60,319 nt of DNA, taken from the NCBI RefSeq assembly GCF_000685155.1, contig NZ_JMIY01000001.1, forward strand, positions 542,402 to 602,720, in the 5' to 3' direction. A program made the translations under genes and the position numbers. Shown here in pieces: positions 49,706 through 59,201 of this stretch; the stretch's first letter is position 1; each line of letters starts with the position of its first letter. The DNA comes from Candidatus Methanoperedens nitratireducens (GTDB lineage: Archaea > Halobacteriota > Methanosarcinia > Methanosarcinales > Methanoperedenaceae). Below the pieces are notes generated by a model that was given only the letters and a program-made list of their open reading frames with translations, had not been told where the DNA came from and did no database searches.

Positions 49706-52700
49706 CTATGGCGTCACGCGCAGGATGCCCCACTGTCCTCCATCAAATGCGAATGAGGCCTGGTTCCTGTAGAGGTAGTCACCCGTGACATTGAAAGCGC
49801 CTCCCGCCCCATTCTTCAGGACGATATCGAAGTGATCAGACGGCCCATGGCCTTCCTGGGCCCCTATCCACTGTGAAAGCGGATTGTCTCCGATCTTCGT
49901 GGAGTTATTTGTGTAGGGCTCGCGCTCCCAGATATGGCCGTGTACCTGGAAGACATGGTTGCGTGCATGTCCGCCCGGCTCAAGTATGCGGAATCTGACC
50001 TGGGTTCCAGCCCTGGCCGTGAACACAGGGGTTACAGGATCGCCGCCAACCTGCGCATTTGAGAGCGCATTGCTAAAGTCAAAGGTGCGTGTGAATTCCA
50101 GATCGGCATCCGGCGCAAAACCCATGCGCTTCCATATCGGCTCGGTGCGGTAGTTGAGTGCTTTCTGGCCTGAGTCTTCAGGGTCTTCCTCCTCTGCCAG
50201 ATTCGGGACAGCATCTCCGGCAGCGAACATACGGCTAATAGTCTTGCTGAAAGGCAGTGTCACGTCCGATCCGAAGCGCAGGTTCACATCGTCCTGGAAG
50301 AGCAGGACAAACTCGCGGAAACCCGTGCCGTCGGGCAGTGTAACGGTTGCAGACGCGCGGGAGTCTGCATCTTCAGTCCAGTTCGAGCCCTGTGGCTCTA
50401 TGATCAGAGCCCCGATAGCGCCCTTGCTGCTGTGCTTGATCGGATCTGATGAGATCAGGTTGGTTGCGCCGAACTCCACGGGTGTGGCGACGCGGGTGCC
50501 GTCAGGATTCACTGTGATCTTGCCTGCATACCATCGATACTTGGCAACACCTCCGGGTCCAACGGTCTGAACATCATTGAAGCCCGCGTTGGCGCCGTCA
50601 CTCGATGTTATATCATACTCGAGCAGTTGCGGGTGCAGTCCCACCTGGTTAGAAGGAGCAACCTGATTGGCATTGAAGTTCTCCACGATCATGGGCAGGG
50701 TGCTGAAGCCTGCCAGGTCAGGAAGTGTTTCCGGCAGATTATTGGTCAGCGTAACATCAATGCAGTCTCCTGCATTTGCACGCAGGATAAGCGGCTCGAC
50801 GGGCACGCCAGGCTTCAGTTTTCCTGTCTTCTTATCAATGTCTCTCGTATTGATGTACAGGATAGCAGTGGGATCGTTGAGAGCCCCCCCGTTCTCTGTA
50901 CGGTTGTTGTACACAAGCGTGCCCCCGGGCAGGACCTGCTGTGCTGTAACTGCTGTGATGCTTAATTTCCTGCTGGGTGCGTTCCTCGGACAAACGCCAC
51001 TGAAGTCTCTTGGATTTCTATTCGGAGGCGCCTTGCCGCCGGGATTACTGGGCAGGGTCAGCAGATCTGGTTGCAGACCAGTGCCGCCGTTGTATGCGCG
51101 CATAATTCCCCACAGGCCGTTCCACAGGTCATCCGATGCTGAACCCGTCTGGTACATGTAGTCTGCAAAGGGAGTGTTGCCTTTCACGGCTGAAAGCGGG
51201 GGCACCACGAATTCGAAGTGATCGTCAATCCCCATCGCCTGCGAGTTGCGGTAACCTGAATTTGGATCTGATGGTTCCTGCAGCCACCTGATTCCATGTA
51301 TATTGGTGTTGTGTCCCTCCTCGTGGGCACCAACCTGTATACGGATCTGGACACTGTCATTCTCGTATGCACGTAAAATCGGCGTGAACGGGTCGCCAGG
51401 TTGCACTCCTGCGGTCAGCGGCGGGTACGGGGTATCCCCGAACTGCGTGTTGAGCTGGGGTATGGCTCTGTCTGTTCTTGACTGGAAGGCAAACGACAGA
51501 TCCCCGGCAGGGCCGGAAGCCTGCGTACTGGTTGCTGCATTAAGCACGCGCAGCGCCACAGGCTCATTCCGGTAGTTCACGGTCATCGTGCCGATATCAT
51601 CAGCAGATATGGCCTCCGGACAGGGCAGAGGAACACCGCCAGGGCATTTATCTGGCCTGGCAAGCAGGAAGGGCAAACCGACTTCCTCTCTTGCAGGCGG
51701 GTTGATCACATTTTCCGGGTCAGGTATGGGGTTGCCATTCTCATCTAAACCGCCGCCAGCCTTATATGCAGGCTGGAAGTCGGCGAACTGGAACGCGAAC
51801 TCACGGTAGCTGTTTTTCTTGTCCTTTGTAAGAATATCAGCCCTCCAGCTTGTAGGCCCTCCGTCGAAGCGCGTGCCGAGGATCTCACCCGTCTCAGAGT
51901 TGCGCCATGTGGATTTTTCAGGTTCTACCAGAAGGCTTGCGTAGAGCCCTGTCTGCTGGGCAGTGGAGGGACTGAAGTGGTCGTGCGAGAAAGCGGTGCG
52001 CAGCGTCCTGTCCTCCCCTCTGTTATTCAGGACATTATCTGCATACCAGCGCTGGATAGTTGTCTGGGCTCCGAGTGCGCTTAGTCCTCCGATACTTTCA
52101 CCAAAGAAGGGATGCGGCCTTGGCTCCAGATCCTCTCTATTTGGCCCTCCTTGAACAGGTATCCAGCTTCCACCGGCTGCCTTGATGGCATCGATACGCT
52201 CAATCACTTCACCCGGGCTGAAGGTGCCATCTTCGTAATTCCACCCATTGGCTGATCCATCAGATGAAGTGACATCGAACTTCACCAGGTGGATGTGCTG
52301 TCCGATAATGTCTGTGGGCGTCCTCACCTGGTAATCGTCCAGTTCGTATTCTTTGGGAACAAGGTTGGTGTGGTTGAAGTTGATGCAGTCGTTGGTGTTG
52401 GCTCGGAAAAAGAACGGCTCAGGCGGCCTTGTCCCGTTCAATGTAGCGTTAACATCACCCCACAGCGTGATGATGCGGGACTGCGGAAAGTGCCAGCCCA
52501 CCTTGTTCATTACGAGGTCAAGCTGGATGACCGCTGCCGAATAGTTGCGGGGAGCGCCAGCGGCCTTTCCATAGTCATCAACACATGGGTCTGCATATGG
52601 CGCGCCCGGCACAGGCGGCCGGCCGTTGGTGAAGAAATAGGCCGGGGTACCATCAGTCCTGAAGCTTTGATGTGTACGATTGGAGTGGTACGCCATGGCA

Positions 52701-54763
52701 GCCAGCTCAGCCGGCGTTCCCTCTTCAGGGAGAGCTATTGCTGTGGCTTTGCGAAGTTCCTTGCTGAAGTCCAGCCGGTTCTGGACTGAATCAGCCTCGC
52801 CGCTAACGATTATATGGCGCGGCAGCCCGCCGTCATCCAGGGTATCGAGCGGAGGCTTTGGCGGGCGGTGGCCGGCCAGGCCTGGAATGAAGAACGGATA
52901 GCCCGGATTTCCGATCTCACCCTTGTCAGGCAGGGGGGTTATATTGATCTGTCCATTGATAATCTGCACCTGTGCTCCAGGCATGGGCGCCATGGGCCTG
53001 CCAGGGATTGGCACAGTCGCAGGAATAGGGGTGCCGTTTTTTATCTCAGCATCGGGATAAGCGCGTGAACCCGGCGTGGGATTCCCATCTTCATCAAGAG
53101 CAGTCCCGGATTCAAACACATCCTGAATGCGCCAGAGTGCCCACATTCCCTGTGCAAAATGCGGATAGAAGTGGCAATGGAAAATGGCATCTCCAACCTG
53201 CTTGTTACGGTTGCCAGCGCCGTTGTATGCGATCTCGTACGTGTATCCGCTTCCCGGACCTACCATCTGTCCATCCAGGTAGGTTGAGTTATCGCTGTCA
53301 GGTGTAAAGAGCCACTGCTGGGCATGGAGGTGGAAGAGGTGATGCTCTTTCGGTCCTGCATGCAGGTTCCTTATTTTAACATGGTCGCCGATATAGCTTG
53401 GAAATACATTGGATGGGTCATCAGGGTAAAGAGTCCTGGTTGCCTTTGGTCCCGGGATCAGTTTTCCTGATTTATCCACCGCATTGGCAGGAATATCCAC
53501 TACCATTGCAGGGTCACCCACAGCCCATGAGGTGAGGAAGAACTCCTCGTACTTGCATTCAACACAATCAAACATAGGCCCGACGCCAAGGCGGTTGGCG
53601 AGAATCTCAGCACCTGCACCGCCTGCGCCGTAATTGATTGCAAATCCATCCCTGACACCGTGTAACGTATGCTCCAATACAGGGTCCTGGAACTGCGGGA
53701 ATGCCTGAAGCGCGAAGATCTCATCATGGAATATCACCGTGAATTCACGGAAGGGCTCATTCCGGCTTCGCTTCTCATCAGATTTTAAAGGCACATTCAC
53801 AGGATTGGGTAGATAAGTCCCTTTGGGGAAATTATCCCTGTTCGGTCCTGTGATGATGGCATTGATATCCGAGTGCACGATCTCCTCGATTCCGCCCACG
53901 TCTCTTGTCATCCTGATAATAGGCAGCCCGGCTTTCCCTTCGCTTTTAAAAGGTTCGGTGTTCGGGTACACTGAATCATAATTTATAATCGGTTGTCCGT
54001 CAGGTGTTGTCCCGGTTGTTGCAAGCTGCAGTTCAGCCGCTGTCAATTGACTGCGGTACCACTCAGCTCCCCTGGGCTCGACATTGATGGCCCCAAAGAG
54101 TCCGAACGCCAGTGAACCGCCATCTCCCTCCCCGCCAGTTGTTGCACCTGTGCTGTAGAGCAGGTATGTATTCTCACGCTCTGCAAAGATGGTGTATTTT
54201 GCATTACCGCCGGGAGCAACAAGGCTGTCAGGATTGGTGCCGACGTTTGAGCCATCATCACTTATATTATTCACAAGCTGCATCCCCAGAACATGGATTG
54301 AGGCATTTCGGGTGGCTGGCTGGTCACCGATCGGGTCCGGGGCAAGAAGATTTGTGAAATTGATCTCCAGACAATCGCCCACGTTCATTCGCAGCACGAT
54401 GGGGCGCGGGCGTTTATCAGGGCGTAGTGAAACAGCACCGGGTACTGCAGCGCCACCATCTGTCAGGGGCACGCCGCTGGCATCCACCACGTCCCGCCTG
54501 AGAGCATAGATCATCCCTGCAGGATTCCATGCTCCAAGACGGTTGTAGAAAAACGGCTGGTCTAAAGCAACAACATCCGCGGTAATCGTTCGCTCACACT
54601 GTGCTAAAGCCCCTGCCCCGGAAATAGAAAGAGGCAGCATTGATATCACAATAATAGAAAACGATAAAAATCTTGCAAATTTTTTTATTCTAGTTTCTGC
54701 AGGTAATCTACCTGCCGTCTTTTCCCCCTCATTTGATTTAGAGATTACATTCTCCGTTTTCAT
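49706..54763 (-). CDS. Giant multicopper oxidase of the MofA/MnxG type
   Basis: An exported protein of about 1,685 residues, close in size to Leptothrix MofA (about 1,660), a presumed Mn(II) oxidase. A signal peptide follows a charged N-terminus (hydrophobic about 28-52, ending near GALAQC). Many cupredoxin units follow. Copper motifs seen: HxxHxH in KEHHLFHLHAQQW, HCHxxxHxxxxM in FHCHFYPHFAQGMW (the type 1/type 3 motif with axial Met), HIH in IGQHIHLVKF, HDHFSPSTAQQTGL, and HGH in VFQVHGHIWERE. These give a complete set for a trinuclear cluster plus type 1 site. I start at ATG 54763 (GAGG upstream) rather than 54784. Its codon usage is GC-richer than its neighbours, which suggests transfer from bacteria (inference). 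Confidence 0.88.
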   Translation of the reverse strand: MKTENVISKSNEGEKTAGRLPAETRIKKFARFLSFSIIVISMLPLSISGAGALAQCERTITADVVALDQPFFYNRLGAWNPAGMIYALRRDVVDASGVPLTDGGAAVPGAVSLRPDKRPRPIVLRMNVGDCLEINFTNLLAPDPIGDQPATRNASIHVLGMQLVNNISDDGSNVGTNPDSLVAPGGNAKYTIFAERENTYLLYSTGATTGGEGDGGSLAFGLFGAINVEPRGAEWYRSQLTAAELQLATTGTTPDGQPIINYDSVYPNTEPFKSEGKAGLPIIRMTRDVGGIEEIVHSDINAIITGPNRDNFPKGTYLPNPVNVPLKSDEKRSRNEPFREFTVIFHDEIFALQAFPQFQDPVLEHTLHGVRDGFAINYGAGGAGAEILANRLGVGPMFDCVECKYEEFFLTSWAVGDPAMVVDIPANAVDKSGKLIPGPKATRTLYPDDPSNVFPSYIGDHVKIRNLHAGPKEHHLFHLHAQQWLFTPDSDNSTYLDGQMVGPGSGYTYEIAYNGAGNRNKQVGDAIFHCHFYPHFAQGMWALWRIQDVFESGTALDEDGNPTPGSRAYPDAEIKNGTPIPATVPIPGRPMAPMPGAQVQIINGQINITPLPDKGEIGNPGYPFFIPGLAGHRPPKPPLDTLDDGGLPRHIIVSGEADSVQNRLDFSKELRKATAIALPEEGTPAELAAMAYHSNRTHQSFRTDGTPAYFFTNGRPPVPGAPYADPCVDDYGKAAGAPRNYSAAVIQLDLVMNKVGWHFPQSRIITLWGDVNATLNGTRPPEPFFFRANTNDCINFNHTNLVPKEYELDDYQVRTPTDIIGQHIHLVKFDVTSSDGSANGWNYEDGTFSPGEVIERIDAIKAAGGSWIPVQGGPNREDLEPRPHPFFGESIGGLSALGAQTTIQRWYADNVLNNRGEDRTLRTAFSHDHFSPSTAQQTGLYASLLVEPEKSTWRNSETGEILGTRFDGGPTSWRADILTKDKKNSYREFAFQFADFQPAYKAGGGLDENGNPIPDPENVINPPAREEVGLPFLLARPDKCPGGVPLPCPEAISADDIGTMTVNYRNEPVALRVLNAATSTQASGPAGDLSFAFQSRTDRAIPQLNTQFGDTPYPPLTAGVQPGDPFTPILRAYENDSVQIRIQVGAHEEGHNTNIHGIRWLQEPSDPNSGYRNSQAMGIDDHFEFVVPPLSAVKGNTPFADYMYQTGSASDDLWNGLWGIMRAYNGGTGLQPDLLTLPSNPGGKAPPNRNPRDFSGVCPRNAPSRKLSITAVTAQQVLPGGTLVYNNRTENGGALNDPTAILYINTRDIDKKTGKLKPGVPVEPLILRANAGDCIDVTLTNNLPETLPDLAGFSTLPMIVENFNANQVAPSNQVGLHPQLLEYDITSSDGANAGFNDVQTVGPGGVAKYRWYAGKITVNPDGTRVATPVEFGATNLISSDPIKHSSKGAIGALIIEPQGSNWTEDADSRASATVTLPDGTGFREFVLLFQDDVNLRFGSDVTLPFSKTISRMFAAGDAVPNLAEEEDPEDSGQKALNYRTEPIWKRMGFAPDADLEFTRTFDFSNALSNAQVGGDPVTPVFTARAGTQVRFRILEPGGHARNHVFQVHGHIWEREPYTNNSTKIGDNPLSQWIGAQEGHGPSDHFDIVLKNGAGGAFNVTGDYLYRNQASFAFDGGQWGILRVTP

Positions 54764-54784
54764 ACTCCCATCCTCTTTAAACAT

Positions 54785-55057
54785 ATTTTTATTTATATAC
54801 TGATATTAAAATAGGGCTTAGCCTGGAAAAGAACTGAAGCAATATCTTTCTTTTTATCCAACCTGTCCAGCCCCATTTTTATACTACGGATATCGAACCT
54901 ATCCAGCGTTTTGCCAGATTGTGGGCTCCATATCCTGATTAACTTAGAGGCTCCAAATATACATTTTTAATGGTATTTAAGATTTTAAGCCGATGAAAAT
55001 GTTTTAATGCCTTTGAAATATTGCAAAGCGCCTGGAATATACTGGATTCAGATTCTG
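54785..55057. other. Promoter-side spacer of the multicopper oxidase gene
   Basis: A TATA-like GTATATAAATA (minus strand, about 54789-54800) lies 26-37 bases upstream of the ATG at 54763, so the transcript may start close to that ATG with a very short leader. No gene is visible in the remaining spacer. Confidence 0.4.
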
Positions 55058-55870
55058 CTAAATTCTCCTGGAGCGCCTCTCATAGTAACTGAATAAATCC
55101 TCCCCCCATCTGATTGCAGATATATCAAAGCTCAGGATATTCTGGTGGAAATCGTATGTACCATCCTTTAGAAAGAGCCTCATCGAGAGGAAAAAGTCAG
55201 TCACAGCAAAGGTAACATCAATTCTTTCATCACAGACCATTATGCTGACATTATCATGACATAAGCCTATTTCCAGTTCTTCACTGTATTCCTCCTCTAT
55301 CTTCTCCAGCAATTCTCTTGTTACTATGATAGAAACAGGTATGCCTCTCTGCGCCAGATCAATAACGTATTCAGGGTATCCTGGATACAGCACAGAGGAT
55401 ACTCCTTTCATCCATCTTGCATTCAGGAGGTTCTTCATGTATTCCCTGTGGGGTTTCAGGATATCTATTGGTGTACTCTTTAGTATCTCATATTTCCCAA
55501 GCTCATGAAGCCTCATATGAAACTCCTCCGGGATTCCTGAGATCTTATGCTCGCTCCAGAATTTCCAATCTTCCCCCAGGATTCTCATGATCTCTTTAAA
55601 CTGATAGAAATATTCAGCCAGTATTTTTCCAATCTCTGTCAGGGCATACTCCCTGTTTTTCTGGTAAATCAGTTTCTTCTCTTCCATTTTGCGAATCTGA
55701 GGGATAATACCTGAAGATGTAACCAGAAGAGATTCCCTGATCTCACCCAGTGTCTTCGGACCCTCACGCAGCAGGAGGAGTAGATTCTTCCTTTTCTCGG
55801 AAAGAACCAGGAGGTTAAGCAAAACCCCGTTATCTTCGGTCTTCTCTGGAACAGATATTCCACCACTCAT
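55058..55870 (-). CDS. Winged-helix regulator with FilR1/DUF1724-type domain
   Basis: A 270-residue transcription factor. A winged helix occupies about 20-90 (KRKNLLLLLREGPKTLGEI, then VTSSGIIPQIRKMEEKKLIYQ). The larger C-terminal part (about 110-265) matches the DUF1724 domain of the methanogenic filament regulator FilR1, with LKPHREYMKNLLNA, then VLYPGYPEYVIDLAQRGIPVSIIV and LSMRLFLKDGTYD. Multiple members of this family are typical of Methanosarcinales. It is divergent from the TIM-barrel gene, and near-palindromes in that spacer may be its operators. Confidence 0.88.
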   Translation of the reverse strand: MSGGISVPEKTEDNGVLLNLLVLSEKRKNLLLLLREGPKTLGEIRESLLVTSSGIIPQIRKMEEKKLIYQKNREYALTEIGKILAEYFYQFKEIMRILGEDWKFWSEHKISGIPEEFHMRLHELGKYEILKSTPIDILKPHREYMKNLLNARWMKGVSSVLYPGYPEYVIDLAQRGIPVSIIVTRELLEKIEEEYSEELEIGLCHDNVSIMVCDERIDVTFAVTDFFLSMRLFLKDGTYDFHQNILSFDISAIRWGEDLFSYYERRSRRI

Positions 55871-55921
55871 TTGTCCTCCCCATTCCCCTATTGGTCTGTG
55901 ATATATACATATCCACTATCT

Positions 55922-55965
55922 ATCAAACTACTGATTAGCCAGTTAACTATATCAAACTTTTGATT
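55922..55965. promoter_or_regulatory. Tandem half-palindromic sites in divergent spacer
   Basis: ATCAAACTACTGATT (55922-55936) and ATCAAACTTTTGATT (55951-55965) are two similar elements 29 bases apart; the second contains the palindrome ATCAAA-CT-TTTGAT. They lie between the FilR1-like gene and the TIM-barrel gene, so they could be the regulator's own binding sites. Confidence 0.45.
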
Positions 55966-56070
55966 TCAACCGGATCATCCGGCACAACAATAGCTATTAT
56001 TTTTTAACAACGATAAATTTATATTATATAATGTTATTTACTTAGTTAGACTGAGAGTACAGGTGGTATA

Positions 56071-57684
56071 ATAATTAGATATAGAGTTTGCAGAGGGCGT
56101 GCCCTCAGAATTGCAGCTATGGCCATGATTATAATTTTGGTCAGCGCACAGACAGTATATGCGATTACAGCGATCCAGAATACAGCCCCATCGGCTTCCA
56201 GGTATGATCCAAACAGCAGCAGCTTAACCCTGGCTGCCGGTCAGGCCAGGACATTTATTGTGAAGGGAACAGACCCTGATGGAAATTTAAGAGGGACTGA
56301 GTGGTACCTGAGTGGAAAACATCAGTCCAGTCGTTTTGCCCTCTCTGGTCCAGGTGGTACGGATAGCTGGAGCTACACTTTCAATACCTCGGGTATGTAT
56401 GCAATCGAAGCACTGGTTTTTGATACTCAAAATGCATACAGTTCTCCTGCATTGTGGACTGTACAGGTCGATTCAGCCTCAATAGCTTCCTTTAATCCAC
56501 CCACTGGCACAAAGTATCCCGGGAATACCTTATCCTCATCGGTTACTGTTAAAAACACAGGGAGAAACACGAGATCCTACTGGGTTGGTCTCAGCTATAG
56601 GAAACCTGATGGGACGCTGTATAATATCCCGGCCAAACAGACGAATACTCTATCCCCGAACAGCCAGCAGACATTAAACTTCAGCTGGAATCTACCTCCC
56701 GATGCCCCATACGGCAGTTATAATGCAATAACCAGTATATGGAATGGCTATAACTCTAATACAAGCCTGATGAAATCACCTAAATATGGATCCAAAAATA
56801 TTAAGGATGCTTTTACTGTGGTATCCGGTAACCCCAAACAGATGCGTGCCCTCTTTATATGGGGTGCAGCAAGTACAGTACTGGATAGATCGCAAGAAGC
56901 CGATTCACTGATTCAATATTCAAAGGAGCATGGTATCAATACGCTGTTCTTCTACACAGATATTTCAAGACTCTCTAACAGCCCCTCACAGTTTAAGAGC
57001 TTCATTGCCAGGGCTCACAGCAACAACATATCCGTTCATGCGCTAAACGGTGAGCCTGCATGGACAACCGACCATCAAACCGCTACTAACTATGTCAAAG
57101 CCGTAATAAACTACAACAAGAACTCAAGAACCAATGAGAGATTTGATGGTGTCTGTCTGGATGTTGAGTCATACGTCTTAAAATCATGGGAAAAAGATTC
57201 TAATGGGGATAGCCTGCCACTGGCTAAGAGTTCTGTCAATAGCAACCTGGCAGCCCAGTATCTAAAGCTACTTTCAGGCATAAAAAACACTATCTCATCA
57301 AGCGGAACGGCTGTAACATTCGGTGTGGATATACCCTTCTGGTTCGATGGCAACGGATTTGAGCTCACTTACAATAAGAGTAATAGATTGCTCAGTTCCC
57401 ATGTTCAGGATATTACAGATATTACTACGATAATGGATTACACAGATAATTATAACAATGCAATCGCCTGGGCGAGATATGAAATAGATTACGCCACCAG
57501 AATCAACAAATCCGCTGTGATAGCATTTGAGACACAGAAACTGGATAATCCTGGTTCTACTTTCTATGAGGAAGGGGCGGCAGCTCTGGAGAATGCTATT
57601 AAGCAAGTTAATAGTTCTTTTTCATCAAAACAAGGCTTCAGGGGGGTTGCGATACACAGCTACGAGAGTTATAAATATGAATAA
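56071..57684 (+). CDS. Secreted TIM-barrel (glycosidase-like) protein with Ig-like domains
   Basis: An exported protein of 521 residues from the ATG at 56119, or about 537 if it starts at an ATA near 56071. The hydrophobic signal core (MAMIIILVSAQTVYA) starts at 56119 without a basic n-region; in the same frame upstream an Arg-rich stretch (RYRVCRGRALR) would supply one, but only ATA codons could start it. Two beta-sandwich domains follow (about 20-125 and 130-230), then a TIM-barrel-like domain (about 242-521) with RALFIWG, FDGVCLDVESYV and FGVDIPFWFDG, where acidic residues at strand ends resemble glycosidases. The exact family is not recognised. Confidence 0.65.
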   Translation: MIRYRVCRGRALRIAAMAMIIILVSAQTVYAITAIQNTAPSASRYDPNSSSLTLAAGQARTFIVKGTDPDGNLRGTEWYLSGKHQSSRFALSGPGGTDSWSYTFNTSGMYAIEALVFDTQNAYSSPALWTVQVDSASIASFNPPTGTKYPGNTLSSSVTVKNTGRNTRSYWVGLSYRKPDGTLYNIPAKQTNTLSPNSQQTLNFSWNLPPDAPYGSYNAITSIWNGYNSNTSLMKSPKYGSKNIKDAFTVVSGNPKQMRALFIWGAASTVLDRSQEADSLIQYSKEHGINTLFFYTDISRLSNSPSQFKSFIARAHSNNISVHALNGEPAWTTDHQTATNYVKAVINYNKNSRTNERFDGVCLDVESYVLKSWEKDSNGDSLPLAKSSVNSNLAAQYLKLLSGIKNTISSSGTAVTFGVDIPFWFDGNGFELTYNKSNRLLSSHVQDITDITTIMDYTDNYNNAIAWARYEIDYATRINKSAVIAFETQKLDNPGSTFYEEGAAALENAIKQVNSSFSSKQGFRGVAIHSYESYKYE

Positions 57685-57755
57685 CCTTGCCAACAAACAA
57701 AAGTCTGTGCAGTATTAAATATCATTAGCCACAATAAAATAAATGAGGTGTGTGT

Positions 57756-58274
57756 ATGGAATGCTTGGAAGCCATTAGAGAGAGACGATCTATCAGAAGA
57801 TTTAAAGATAGCGCTGTTGGAAAAGATGTAATCGAAGAGCTATTGAATGCTGCGCAGATGGCACCATCGGCAGGCAACCTTCAGGCCAGGGATTTTATTG
57901 TTATTTCAGATAGAATAATTAAACGAAAATTAACAGAAGCAGCATTAAACCAGCCCTTCATTGAAGAGGCCCCAATCGTGATTGTAGGCGTTGCGAATAT
58001 CGAGCGCTCGGCGCGTAAATACAGGTCGCGGGGAGAACTCTATGCAATACAGGATATCACAGCGGCATTAATGAACCTGCTTCTTGCCGCACATTCAAGA
58101 GGGCTTGCCACATGCTGGGTCGGGGCCTTTGATGGGTATGCTGTGAGTGAGCTGCTCCGCCTTCCTGATAAAGCCAGGCCGGTAGCGATTATACCTTTAG
58201 GATATGCCGATGAGAAGCCCACAGCGCCGCCCAGGATGGGATTAGATAAAGTTGTCCACTGGGAGGCATGGTGA
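57756..58274 (+). CDS. Nitroreductase family FMN oxidoreductase
   Basis: A 172-residue FMN enzyme. The N-terminus has the classic IRERRSIRRFKDSAVGKDVIEELLNAAQMAPSAGNLQ pattern (FMN phosphate-binding Arg and Ser), with a later GLATCWVGAFD and IPLGYADEKP near the C-terminus. Family members use NAD(P)H to reduce nitro compounds, quinones or flavins; the substrate is not known. ATG at 57756 follows GAGGTG by five to six bases, while a GTG at 57750 would lie inside that site. Confidence 0.92.
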   Translation: MECLEAIRERRSIRRFKDSAVGKDVIEELLNAAQMAPSAGNLQARDFIVISDRIIKRKLTEAALNQPFIEEAPIVIVGVANIERSARKYRSRGELYAIQDITAALMNLLLAAHSRGLATCWVGAFDGYAVSELLRLPDKARPVAIIPLGYADEKPTAPPRMGLDKVVHWEAW

Positions 58275-58401
58275 TAAAAAATCCTGTTGGGACAACTCAA
58301 AACAAGTTCTCAGATCGTTATCAGACAAATACTTATTTATTATTTGCGAACGTTCTTTTGTAGGGATTACCATTTCAATAGATCGGGTTGGTGTGTAGAT
58401 T

Positions 58402-59169
58402 ATGTCGCAGAGAACATCTAATAGTAAACTGTATATGCTCTTATTTATCCTTTCGATAGCTGTGCTGGTAATAGCCGCAGAATCCTATGTTTTTGCTGCG
58501 GCCGGTGGGGTAGATGCAAATCCTGCTGAGCAGAATTCTGAACAGAAGTGGCTTTCTGTATCTGGGTCAGCATCTGTGCCTGTAGTACCTGATACGGCAT
58601 CTATAAGTCTTGGTGTTATTACCCAGGCAACGACAGCTAAAGAAGCCTCAGAAAAAAATGCTGCCTCGATGAATGCTGTTATAAGTGCACTCAAAGATCT
58701 GGGCCTTCAGGACAGGGATATTCAAACATCCCTCCTATCTATCCAGCCTGTATACAGCACGGAGGAAGGCGATATACCAACAATAATCGGTTACTCGGCT
58801 TCCAATAGCGTACAGGTGACTACTAAAATGCTTGATAAGCTAAGCGATATCATAGATAGGTCTGTAGCCGCAGGTGCTAATCAGGTTAGCGGCATATCCT
58901 TCATTGTATCAGAAGAGATGCAGAAGCAAGTTCGGGATGGACTGATAACAGATGCGGTAGAGGATGCTGAAGATAAGGCTAATAAACTTGCTGAGAGCCT
59001 GAAGGTCAGGATAGTAGGTGTGAAAACATCGTCGATTAGTGAGGGTGATCTCCTGCAGCCATTTATCTCAGCGCCAGTAGCTCTAGAAAGAATCGCCACA
59101 CCCATTCTGCCTGGCGAGTCCAGGATTACACTATCCGTGCAGGTGACATATATAATCGAGGATGAATAA
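58402..59169 (+). CDS. SIMPL domain (DUF541) exported protein
   Basis: A 255-residue protein with an N-terminal signal or anchor helix (about 10-31) and one SIMPL/DUF541 domain (about 48-253): WLSVSGSASVPVVPDTASISLGV, then LGLQDRDIQTSLLSIQPVY and IIGYSASNSVQVTTK. SIMPL proteins form ring-like oligomers outside the membrane in bacteria; their role is obscure, with links to stress. Length and order are normal. Confidence 0.9.
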   Translation: MSQRTSNSKLYMLLFILSIAVLVIAAESYVFAAAGGVDANPAEQNSEQKWLSVSGSASVPVVPDTASISLGVITQATTAKEASEKNAASMNAVISALKDLGLQDRDIQTSLLSIQPVYSTEEGDIPTIIGYSASNSVQVTTKMLDKLSDIIDRSVAAGANQVSGISFIVSEEMQKQVRDGLITDAVEDAEDKANKLAESLKVRIVGVKTSSISEGDLLQPFISAPVALERIATPILPGESRITLSVQVTYIIEDE

Positions 59170-59201
59170 GGTATTTGATTATATAGTGTAATCTTTTACG
59201 C

